Of a stretch of 64,000 bases of DNA, positions 1 to 8,788 are shown in pieces; position 1 is the stretch's first letter, and each line of letters begins with the position of its first letter. The notes beneath the pieces were generated by a model, which saw only the letters and a program-made list of their open reading frames with translations, was not told the origin of the DNA and did no database searches. Origin of the DNA: Lineus longissimus (lineage: Eukaryota > Nemertea > Pilidiophora > Heteronemertea > Lineidae); the NCBI RefSeq assembly GCF_910592395.1, contig NC_088315.1, positions 6,202,501-6,266,500 of the forward strand, read 5' to 3'. Position numbers and translations under genes: made by a program.

Positions 1-38
1 ATTAAAATTTTCCATTTGCCTGTGCAAGATGGTATTAG

Positions 39-137
39 CGATTTGTTACATCCTCAATGTGTATATTGAGGGATGTCGGAGTTCTTCTAACAGGTGACGC
101 CACCATTAGTTCGCGAGTTCTTATACGCGGGAAATAA
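39..137. repeat. Left arm of an inverted repeat of about 100 bp
   Basis: Read in reverse complement, this stretch matches 848-942 over about 100 bp, with long identical blocks such as GATTTGTTACATCCTC, GTCGGAGTTCTTCTA (one mismatch) and CACCATTAGTTC. Weaker similarity seems to continue outward to base 1, so the repeat may extend beyond the window. It may be one arm of a transposon or the 5' region of a divergently oriented duplicate of the gene at 985. Confidence 0.75.
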
Positions 138-249
138 GAATGCGCACGTGTGGATGGGATGGCCCCCTCAAGGTCCCCAGTTGGATTTATGATAATGTGA
201 AGGGGGTCCTGGGAGGGGGGGGGGGTGTTCCCAGCCTTGGGCTTCTGCT

Positions 250-345
250 AGCCAGGATTCATACTGGTGATAAACCATTCAATCGGGCATTCAATGGGTA
301 CTCAGATGAATGTGATCTTTGCTATAGAGCTCGTTCATTGGTCTG
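250..345 (+). pseudogene. Possible remnant of a C2H2 zinc-finger coding sequence
   Basis: One frame reads ARIHTGDKPF followed about 14 residues later by CDLC. HTG(E/D)KPF is the hallmark linker between C2H2 zinc fingers. The zinc-binding pattern around it is broken, since no CxxC follows at the usual distance, and no longer finger array can be seen. It lies between the two arms of the inverted repeat. It may be a decayed finger exon or a chance match; the linker is the only firm element. Confidence 0.3.
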
Positions 346-394
346 CTTTGAGATGGATTATCAGGTGTGGATCTGCTGGTGCTGGCCTTGGCTC

Positions 395-590
395 TGGGTG
401 TAACAGCATTTGTTATCTCGCCAGGTCTGGTTGTGACAGTATCTGCAATCTCATCAGGTCTGGTTGTGCCAGCATCTCCTGTCTACAGGTCTGGTTGTGA
501 CAGCAAATGCGGTATTATAAAGTCTGGTTGCGGAAGCATGTTATGGTATGGTTGTTGCAGTATCTGCTGTCTCTTTAGGTATGGTGTTAT
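395..590. repeat. Degenerate 36-39-bp tandem repeat
   Basis: Units begin with variants of TCTGGTTGTGACAG and recur every 36 to 39 bp, at least four times, with substitutions. In one frame this gives a repeating SGCDSIC-type peptide, but the frame has no supported gene and the translation is probably a by-product of the repeat. Confidence 0.55.
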
Positions 591-847
591 GATTTCATGC
601 CATCACTTTATGAAAATGATCAGGTATTCACCATGTGAAAATGAGACACATTTTTCCTGAGGGTGGAGACAGCGGGTCGAGGTTATATCCAATCCGCCTT
701 TGCAGGTCATGTGTCTCTGACTCTGTCAATATATGATACTTCTCATTCTTACATTCTGATCAGCTATAGGCCTACTATTATCCAGGAAGACACCTGATTT
801 CCTTGAGTGTGGGACGAAGTATTGGTCTAAGCGGATGAGGCTAATTC

Positions 848-942
848 GTATTTCCCACGTCATGAACTAATGGTGACGTCATCTGTTATTTCTAGAAGAA
901 CTCCGATATCCCTCGAAGTGTACATCGAGGATGTAACAAATC
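848..942. repeat. Right arm of the inverted repeat, next to the gene start
   Basis: This is the inverted copy of 39-137, separated from it by about 710 bp. It ends about 40 bp before the ATG of the 324-residue gene, so it probably contains that gene's promoter or 5' UTR. The two arms differ by scattered substitutions and small gaps, which indicates an old duplication. Confidence 0.75.
874..881. promoter_or_regulatory. Perfect CRE palindrome upstream of the ZAD-like gene
   Basis: TGACGTCA, the consensus CREB/ATF site, lies about 104 bp upstream of the ATG at 985. The other arm of the inverted repeat has TGACGCCA at the matching place, so only the gene-proximal copy is intact. Whether it works as a promoter element is inferred from position only. 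Confidence 0.4.
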
Positions 943-984
943 GCGCGGTATTAGCTTCGTCCTTCTTGGCATGAAAACTAAAAA

Positions 985-1959
985 ATGGCTGCGAATTCGA
1001 AAGTTTCGGAAATTGACGTTGAAACTGTTGAAACACGACATATCTTCGATCGTGCAACAATAAAGAGCATTCCGAAATATAGATGCTTGAAATGCAGAGC
1101 CAAAGACCAAAGAAACTGTTCAGATGAGAGCGGAAGGCTTTACCTACAATGTAACCGAAAATGGCAGGAGGTCGAGAAACTTGACAAGAAAATCAAGTTT
1201 TTATGTGGAGAAAAAACATTGAACGAAATCAAGAAATCTCCAGAAATTGGAATCTGTAGGAGCTGTCTAAAAGCACTGAATGATGCTTACAGAGTTATTG
1301 TAAACATTCATAAAAGCGCATGGGGTTCATCCTTAGATGAGTCAAAAAACGCGAATGAGGACAATAATTATAATGGTAATGGAGACACTGTCAACAAGGG
1401 GCCCACAGATCTTGATATCGCTGATAATATTGCTGCTGGCGCTAGCGCTAAGGCGCGCGATTCGTCTAGTGATCATAAAAGGCCTATTCGTGTAGTTCAA
1501 GGAAGTGATGATGAAGACGAAAATGAAGGGTTGGTGAAGAAGTCAACGGCACCACTTATCATACAACCAGAACGTACTCCCAAGGGATGGGGGCGTAATC
1601 TTTTTGATTACCATGGTTACCAGGTGACGAAAAAGAAGAGAAAACATCCTACTGCTGTTGATGGCAAGTCAACGGCTAAGGATCAAGGAGGTGTGCTGGT
1701 GACCTATACATGTTCTGATGGTACTGGACCGGATCCGAGTGACACGTATACCATCACGTCTAACTCTGGGGAGGACTATGAAATAACAGATGAGGAATTG
1801 TTGAGAAAAATAACCAGGAAGGAATTTCTGGAAATCCTGAAGTCTTTGGCCAACTCTGCAGGGGTCGGTCCAGGAGAACAAGTCGTTTTTCGAGTGGGAC
1901 GTGCAGGTGGTGATCAGCTGAAAGTAGAAGTTGTGAAACCCTCTATGCAGAGAAGTTGA
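985..1959 (+). CDS. Single-exon protein with a ZAD-like cysteine domain, 324 aa
   Basis: The function is unknown. The ATG at 985 has A-rich flanks and G at +4, and the frame is open to the TGA at 1957-1959. The N-terminal part has cysteines at 34, 37, 45, 56, 74, 91 and 94. The CxxC near the start, KIKFLCG in the middle and ICRSCLKAL at the end resemble the zinc-finger-associated domain (ZAD), in which two CxxC pairs about 55 residues apart bind one zinc and mediate dimerisation of C2H2 regulators. No C2H2 fingers follow. The middle (115-190) is low-complexity, rich in D, E, N and S. A basic cluster KKKRK at 216-220 could be a nuclear localisation signal. The last 60 residues look folded. A nuclear DNA- or protein-binding role is inferred. 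An AATAAA lies at 2215. The coding region looks real; the domain assignment is tentative. Confidence 0.7.
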   Translation: MAANSKVSEIDVETVETRHIFDRATIKSIPKYRCLKCRAKDQRNCSDESGRLYLQCNRKWQEVEKLDKKIKFLCGEKTLNEIKKSPEIGICRSCLKALNDAYRVIVNIHKSAWGSSLDESKNANEDNNYNGNGDTVNKGPTDLDIADNIAAGASAKARDSSSDHKRPIRVVQGSDDEDENEGLVKKSTAPLIIQPERTPKGWGRNLFDYHGYQVTKKKRKHPTAVDGKSTAKDQGGVLVTYTCSDGTGPDPSDTYTITSNSGEDYEITDEELLRKITRKEFLEILKSLANSAGVGPGEQVVFRVGRAGGDQLKVEVVKPSMQRS

Positions 1960-2214
1960 CTGTGGTAATGGATTATGGACTGAATAGTTGATGAGGCAGT
2001 GGTTCTGTTGACTTGACTGGAATTTGAACTGCATTGTCTGAATGCAGAGTGACTTGACTAACTTGACTGAAAACCTGTTACTCCAAGTGTAGCATAAGGT
2101 TGCTCACAAGTTTCATCACTTCCCCGGGTCCTGGGCAGATTGCTCAAATTGTATCTAGAAGTGGTATTGAATCTGGTTTCGAGGAAGGGTCAATTCCAGT
2201 GAAATTTGTAATTG

Positions 2215-2220
2215 AATAAA
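2215..2220 (+). terminator. AATAAA polyadenylation signal of the ZAD-like gene
   Basis: A consensus AATAAA lies 256 bases after the stop codon at 1959, and a second AATAAA follows near 2324. Either would give a short 3' UTR for the single-exon gene. Confidence 0.5.
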
Positions 2221-2329
2221 GCATGTTAAGTAAAAGCACATGGTCCACCCTTCTTCCATGCCTTGTAAAAATGTATTTCCGACAGAAACAAATGTTGCCT
2301 TTAAGTGGTGTGAAGATTTTGTTCTTAAT

Positions 2330-3770
2330 AAAAATGGAAACTTGGCAGTATAAATAGGGACCAACCATAACAGAGACATAGGCACAATCAGCCCACGGTC
2401 TTCAATTTCGCTATGGAATAAAGTGTCCCATACAACTGACTCAAACAGTAAAACGATACCAGTCAAGTATATTTCGCAGTGCTCTTCCCGCCGGCACATC
2501 AGTAGCTGGTCAACTGCAACAGTAGCATGACCCACCCACACAGTTACGGGGCGATATATATATATAGTTAAATGTGAGAACAAGTTGTCTTGTACGTCCT
2601 GTCTGAGAGTGTATACAACGGTGAAACCATAATGATGACAACTGACTAGATGAGGCCGATGAGAAAGTACTTGTCTCCCCTCTATTCCATAATAATTCTG
2701 CCTATTGTTCTGGATGGCTATAGAGACCAATGAGCGCGACTGCAGACTAATCGTTTTAATTTAGTCCAAGGCCAAAAAGATAGTCGCAATCAGATGCGCG
2801 GCATTGAGACATTTAGTTTCAGAGTATAAGGACAGATGTCGCCTCAGGTAAAAAATGTAACATGCTGAAATATAAAGCCATCGCTCTGGTAAACTTTGCA
2901 GTATAACTTATCTCGTTTAGGGTCAGAGAAGACATACACATGTTAAGTTGTATTTTGACCCGCACCCGTATGACTGCGACAATTATCGCTGTGATGCGCG
3001 GTAAAAAGATCTCTCGTCCTGCGGCTCAAAACTGGTAATCGCTGTGTTTGATGTGTTGAGCCGGAGCTATGCTCGATACCTGCTTGAGACAGCTGCGATT
3101 ACCCCCGCAAACCAGAGATTTTGTGTCATGCGATGATAATCGCAGAGTGTTGCAACACAAATGTCTCGTTTGCGGGGCGCTTAGAAGGAAAATCTTGCAG
3201 ATAGACCAAGCAACACGTTTGTTAAATACAGTATTGTGTTATTTATTTATGTGAACCCGTATTGACATTACATGGGTAATGTAACATTACCGAATACCCG
3301 TTTTGAAAAAAAGTAACATATATATATATAATTTGTTTACAAAGTCATGAACAGTGCATCCTGAACCTCATGGATCATACTCCCTTTATTCGTAGCCTGG
3401 TATATCTTAGTCGAGATGCAAAAACCTTGGTGGTCAAGATATGAAGAGTGAGGCACTAGAGTATTGTCTTAATATTATGCAGAGTCGGCGTTTTCACCCT
3501 CAGATTCATCTTTACCTTCAAGTTTTAGATCCACGACCGGACTCCGTTACAAAAAATGAGGTTCATACGGACGTGGCGCGACCAATCGGTCATGAAAAGG
3601 AAGTCAATACCAGGGCTAAAATTCCCAGGCATGTCATCTGGCAAATATCCAAAGGGTCAACCTAAATTTAGATTCCGTCAAAGTTCAAATCCCTTAAATG
3701 CTTAATCACCGGGGTATAAGCTAAAAAGTTCAAGCGTGTACCGAGAAGTTAAAAATGTCATTGTTATCCA
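2330..3770. other. Intergenic stretch, no supported gene
   Basis: This contains short AT dinucleotide runs near 2557 and 3320 and otherwise unremarkable sequence. A frame of 191 codons on the minus strand (2155-2730) lacks an ATG start and any recognisable domain, so I do not call it. Confidence 0.5.
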
Positions 3771-3779
3771 CCCCAGTGG

Positions 3780-4110
3780 CGTAAAATAGGGAACGTGTAT
3801 GGAGAAGGAGAGGTTAAGATCTTGAGCGCAAGCGACATACGTCAAGAAAATGGCCACAGGTTGCCTAGTAAACGACTGTCAACGGAGAGATGACAAATTG
3901 TGGAGTAAAAAGACGGGAAAGTGTATAGAGAAGGAGAAGTCGATATCTTGAGCGCGAATTGAACGACCCTTGTATATGGCGACAGATTACCGAGTAAAAG
4001 GAGGGTAACATGAAAGGAAAAGGAGAGGTAGCGAGATCTCGAACGCGAATGACGCGCTTCAAAGGAGTGCTGAAAGATTGCAGAGAAGAGAGCGGAAGTA
4101 AAGAAGGAGG
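3780..4110. repeat. Diverged tandem repeat, units of about 90-120 bp
   Basis: Blocks starting near 3780, 3901 and 3992 share, in order, GTAAAA, a GTGTAT(G/A)GAGAAGGAGA-type purine run, a (T/C)GAGCGC or GAACGCG element and a GCCACAGGTTGCC or GCGACAGATTACC element. A fourth, partial unit follows near 4087. Identity between units is low and unit length varies. It lies just downstream of the UGT stop codon, perhaps within its 3' UTR. Confidence 0.5.
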
Positions 4111-4211
4111 TGTATAGAAATAGAGAAAATCTTTGTCACGTATGTCGCTATCCTTCCGGATCTTTTAAACCTCTCTGGCTGAAGCCACAAACCACCCTCG
4201 ACTAATCAAGA

Positions 4212-5756
4212 TTAGTCCCTTTTTGACTTCAGTGCCGCGAAAATATATGGTAGCCCGTACTTAAAGGTCTTTCGTATCACATATTGCGCTACGCATAAAC
4301 AAATACACAAAAACACAACAATATCATACAACAATAGCTGCTGGACACTCAACTCTGGGCTTGATAGATGACCACTGCCGAATTCTATTACCCGTTCTAT
4401 CATTTTTGCTGCTCTTTCTCTAGGACTACCTTGAAATCGAAAGATTTTTGAAGCAGTCTTGATGTTCCTTGAATATATTTGGTTCCCCAAGACTTCTTTG
4501 ACGCTTTGCACTAGTTCTTCGGCTGTGAATGATTTGATGTTCAGGGTGATGCCGTAGTTTTTGTGCTGAAGTCTCCTGGCGTTGTATGGTTGTTCTGCGG
4601 TCAGCGGGAAGCCGATCATTGGGACACCCCCGTAGAGAGCCTCAAACTGTCCACTATTCCCACAATGTGTAATGAACAACTGCGTGTTTGGATGTCCAAG
4701 GATATCATTCTGAGGTATCCAGTCTCTAATCAAAACATTACTTGGAATTGAGTAACCCGCCGTCTCTCGCCTAAAACGGTATTTCCAGATGATACTTTGA
4801 TTCAGTTGCCTAAACGCCTCCAAGAATAGGATCATTTTCTCATCCGGAATATTGGAAATGGTACTGCCAAACGACACAACGACCAACCCATTTGTTGCAT
4901 TTCCCGCGAAATAGCGCATTTCATCTGGTAGACGTTTGTGAGGTTCGGTCGAGAGACCCCCAACATATATCATATTTGGCATAAGCGGCACGGGATAGTC
5001 CAGTAGGATGTCTTGATCTATTAGCCAGAAAGATGTCTGACTTGCTAGGTGCGTGAGTGACTTGTAAGGGCGTTCCTGGATATATTGATTGTACTCGTTC
5101 GAATCAATGAAATGATACACCATGATGTCGCCGAATATTTTCAAGATAGTGTTCAGTAGACGTTCCCAAAATCCCATTTCGTTGGTCATGTGATGGTGTC
5201 TCGCAGGGGCAATGGACGGCAGCAGACTAATTTTTGAAGCGTATGGCCAAATAATGGCGCTGACACTGCCATATTTGACGCCCAGTTTATGCGGAATCAC
5301 ATACAAACACAGCGTAAAGGCGTAGTCATCAAGAAGAATAAAGTCGAAATTTATCTTCCGAAGTTTCTCGAACATTTCGTAGTTTTCCAGGATACTATGG
5401 CATTGGTATTTCGCTTTGTCTTTGAGGTAGAGAACCCGGGAAAATGTCGACGACTCGACATAAGACTGGACGTTATCCTGATGAAACATCGACTCAAACG
5501 GATCAAGACTGTTGTTGAGTCTGTACTGGATAAATCTTATCCCCGAATTTTTAACCAGCGGGGGAGGATTCGCCGAGTTGGGCAGCAACATCCAGACGTC
5601 ATGGCCGCGGCTGAGCAGCTCCTTGCCGATGTGGGTCATTGTGAAAATGTGACTTGGAATCAAAGGCGAGACGAGAAGGATCTTGCTTCCTGAGACATTC
5701 CCCGCAACTACAATGCCGAGGAGAAGGAAACTTCTAAAACACATCCCGACATCCAT
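4212..5756 (-). CDS. UDP-glycosyltransferase (UGT family GT1), 514 aa, complete
   Basis: UGTs are ER-membrane enzymes that transfer a sugar from a UDP-sugar to small lipophilic acceptors. The start chosen is MDVGMC (5756), which opens a signal peptide (1-23). Upstream in-frame codons have no convincing ATG and contain a splice acceptor. The N-terminal acceptor domain has the conserved His in IPSHIFTM (His36) and the Asp partner in FILLDDYAF (Asp143 or 144). The GT1 signature runs from WIPQNDILGHPNTQ (346) through FITHCGNSGQFEALYGGVP to PLTAEQP (390). It has THCG where vertebrate enzymes have THGG, and Glu-Gln where Asp-Gln is usual; I recall both from invertebrate UGTs. A hydrophobic segment at about 474-494 is followed by a tail ending KSKRD, a KxKxx-type ER retrieval signal. 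Length and motif order fit an intact enzyme. Sugar and acceptor cannot be told from sequence. Confidence 0.93.
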   Translation of the reverse strand: MDVGMCFRSFLLLGIVVAGNVSGSKILLVSPLIPSHIFTMTHIGKELLSRGHDVWMLLPNSANPPPLVKNSGIRFIQYRLNNSLDPFESMFHQDNVQSYVESSTFSRVLYLKDKAKYQCHSILENYEMFEKLRKINFDFILLDDYAFTLCLYVIPHKLGVKYGSVSAIIWPYASKISLLPSIAPARHHHMTNEMGFWERLLNTILKIFGDIMVYHFIDSNEYNQYIQERPYKSLTHLASQTSFWLIDQDILLDYPVPLMPNMIYVGGLSTEPHKRLPDEMRYFAGNATNGLVVVSFGSTISNIPDEKMILFLEAFRQLNQSIIWKYRFRRETAGYSIPSNVLIRDWIPQNDILGHPNTQLFITHCGNSGQFEALYGGVPMIGFPLTAEQPYNARRLQHKNYGITLNIKSFTAEELVQSVKEVLGNQIYSRNIKTASKIFRFQGSPRERAAKMIERVIEFGSGHLSSPELSVQQLLLYDIVVFLCICLCVAQYVIRKTFKYGLPYIFAALKSKRD

Positions 5757-5780
5757 CCTTATTGATGACGTATGCTGTAC

Positions 5781-5802
5781 CTGAAGCGAAAAAAGATAGA
5801 TT
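5781..5802 (-). promoter_or_regulatory. Probable 3' splice site in the 5' UTR of the UGT gene
   Basis: On the minus strand a pyrimidine tract ends in TTTTTTCGCTTCAG, with the exon starting at 5780, 24 bases before the ATG at 5756. This implies at least one non-coding upstream exon that I could not locate, and it explains why the coding region itself is intronless. Confidence 0.45.
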
Positions 5803-5903
5803 CTTGTCATTTCTGGTAGACGAGGTTCAGCCCAAGGGCTGCCATTTGTACTGTTCTGATGAAAAATATGTCGGGATGTCACCTTGACTATACCGAAGCG
5901 GCT

Positions 5904-5985
5904 TCCACTGTTCTTTATACTCGATTGGTAGAGCAGCAGTTGGCTCACAATCCAACGATATGCGGTCATAATCCCCTTGTATCTG
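5904..5985 (+). ncRNA. tRNA-like sequence (decayed tRNA or head of a tRNA-derived SINE)
   Basis: The plus strand shows a D-arm-like block, CTCGATTGGTAGAGCAGC. It is followed by an anticodon-arm-like hairpin, GTTGG-loop-CCAAC, with CAC in an 8-base loop, and then GGTCATAATCCCC, which matches 8 of 11 positions of a B box. The order and spacing fit a tRNA, but the loop is one base long and the T stem is poor, so it is not a working tRNA gene. It lies opposite the probable 5' UTR intron of the UGT. Confidence 0.4.
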
Positions 5986-6109
5986 AGATGTTTTCGTCGC
6001 TCAGCTAAAACATGATTTACTTTATTATGCGGTGTTGAAATGCAAAAGCAATTATGTTTTTCAGTGACGGAGTTTGAAGAGGTATACAGCCATACAGCCA
6101 AGGATGCGC

Positions 6110-8700
6110 GCGGTTTGGTCGTTTAAGCGTTGTGGTACATGTACTAGCCTTTTCCCATCCCTTTTCCTGCGTGGCAACTCGCCCAAAGCAAAACGGGAAA
6201 CGAACAAATCGACTGTGAAAAAATCCAATAGATTTTTTTCCAAGATCATTGAAAAACAAAGTCCAAACATCGCATAAAAACAGAAAATGAAATTTTCAAT
6301 TGTTTCGTTTAAAGGGCCTATAAATTGAATCTTTTGACCCGTAAACATAAACTTGTTTTGCCAAACTTTAACGCGACCTTGCAATTTTGTTGTTTTGGTA
6401 ATGTTACGCAATGTGCGTTACGCCAGAATTGAGTTTATCAACCTAATCGTATGTAAGGTTCTGTATGCATTACACAGTATGCCGAGATAACCAATTAAGT
6501 CGGGAAAAAAAGTAAAAGTTTTTAATACAAATAAGTGTGGGTAATAGTCCCGAAAATGGGGTAAGAAAGATGAGGTGAAAATGATTGTCCATATGATATC
6601 TGAAATCGAGACGACCGGCTACTTGAGATGTTGATTTCTTAGTTTTTTTAGGGCCGTGTTCTGTTCAGAAGAATGTTCACTGTTTGCAACTTAAACTCTT
6701 AAAATTATTCCTTTTAGTGCTTTATCGTGGTTTCATCATCATCCCTTTTGCCAGCAGTGGTGATGGCAGTTTACTAATCAAGTTTTTAAACATTGCACAT
6801 AACGAACGAAATTTTGATGTGAGTGGGCTATATTCATGAAGTTCAAAGTGTAAATATAAGAGTACATAATATGGTAAGTTTTGCATAAAAAGGGAAGAGT
6901 TACCATCACGTTGAAAAATAAACGAGGAAACGCTCGGAAAATGATAAAGGTTGCCGTCGTGTTTAGAAACACGGCAACGGCAGCAATTAAACCAACACAG
7001 AGAATAGAAACGGCAAAAATGAACTTACCTTCGATTAAGTTATTGCGACTTCTCTCCCGTTCAACCGTTTCTTAAGGAAAAATCCACCTCTCCTGATGCC
7101 AGTACGGATTTCTTCTCACACGGTTCTTGGAGGTATGGCTTTTAAAGCGATGCGGCGACCTAGTTTTGGCTTGTCCTGGATAGGACACTGTTTGTGACGA
7201 AACTGACTGACCTTTTCTAGGCCAATCGGACAATATATATCTTGACACAGTCAACTCAAGACTAGATCATGACGTCAGCCAAAATCCCTAACCAAACTTG
7301 ATTTTGATTCATGAAAATGGAACGAACGTATTTCCTTCGGGCATGAATGAACCTCAAGATTTTGTGAACAATTCTGCGATATTCTTCTTCCAGAACTTAT
7401 TTATTTTATACCTATATGGTGGATGGATATGAATGAATTAAACGCGTAGGCACGGTAGATTGACCTGCGAGGTAGGCCTATTCGTTTCGGGTCATTGGCC
7501 AACCTGTGTTTCATGTCTTGCCTAATGGATATAAATGTTGCCCTGAATGGAAGGAGGCATGTCCCATCTCTGGAATGTCATGTTCTCCGAGGCTCCTTAT
7601 GTTTACATTGCAGGTCAGTCTCAATATCTGGTCTCACTACCCATGAAAGGAGCATCTTCTACAGCCCGATGACACGTCCAGGTGTAGAAGTTTTTAAAGT
7701 CCTATAGGATAGAGTGTCTGGGGAAAAAACATTCTTTTTCCCGGGGAGCATTTTTTACATCACACCGGACGAGTAACACGTTTCGCGGCGAAATGTCTGA
7801 TCAAGGGAAAATTATTGTTAATTCCCCTTTTTTAGTACAGGATCAGTTATCACTTTTCTTTGTTATTGAATAGAGACGTCATCAAACATTTCATCAAAGG
7901 CTTCAGCGCTGTGCGGCATTTTAGAAACTCCGATATATACCATAGCCCATCCAGTTTAGCCTGTCCAGCAATGTTCGTTCCAGGTCGGTGCCCCCAAGAC
8001 CAACCTGTTCAATCACGGATATCAATTCAGCCCGAGAAATGAATGCCCGTAAATCTGATATACTGATACTGCCCCAATTCAATTTAAATGATTGTGCACG
8101 TCATCTACATTAATCATATCATGCACATGTCTTTCTCAACTTTCTCCTACCAGGTCATCAGATTCTATACCTAAAACAACGAGGAAAGAAGTTTAGCTGA
8201 CAAGTGACGTTGTCAGTTTACCTCTGATGTCATGACATTCCTGCATGCCATTAGAGGTTTCCAAATCACATGGTCAAAGGAAGCCTCCAGTGAGATCCTA
8301 GTAGGTCAACCCAGGACGAATATCCTGCTAAAATTCGAAAATTCGTTTGTGGCAGTGAGCGCGGGGTTATCATGATGACTCACTGGATCCATGCCTTGTA
8401 ACATATGTCGTTTTTTATTCGAGAATAAGCCTGGCGAAGGGCCGTAATTATTATTTTGGGCGACACCGGCTGCACGCTGATCACGTCATAAGCCTGGCGT
8501 TCATCATCGGGTTGGGCTTTTGTGGTCCATGCTGCTACAAATTGATTTTAAAAAGCGCTTAGTTACATATATATTTAAACACTGTAATGCCATATGTTGC
8601 TGTTGCTGAAATACATGAAGGTTTTAGGCCTACGGTGACTCGGAGCGACTGGCATAAGCGGCATTCGTGGCATTGGTGGAGCGACAAGTATCGCAGGTTT
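6110..8700. other. Intergenic stretch upstream of the UGT and the lipase genes
   Basis: I see no supported coding exon, RNA gene or clear repeat. It should contain the UGT promoter and first exon (minus strand) and the lipase promoter and any 5' exon (plus strand), but neither could be placed. Confidence 0.4.
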
Positions 8701-8788
8701 TTTTTCCAAAGTTACTATCTTTTGAATTGGGAAAGAAGTGACACTGATCACCTGTTTTTGGAAGACCTTAAAGTCGACCCTGAAAGCC

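Noticed and set aside
2155-2730. 191-codon minus-strand frame downstream of the ZAD-like gene
   Set aside because: It has no ATG at its 5' end, includes a TATATATA-derived IYIY run and shows no recognisable domain. Its length is within chance for this window size.
5757-6101. N-terminal extension of the UGT by about 115 residues
   Set aside because: The extension starts at a TTG codon, has no UGT similarity, and contains a splice acceptor 24 bases before the ATG that opens a proper signal peptide.
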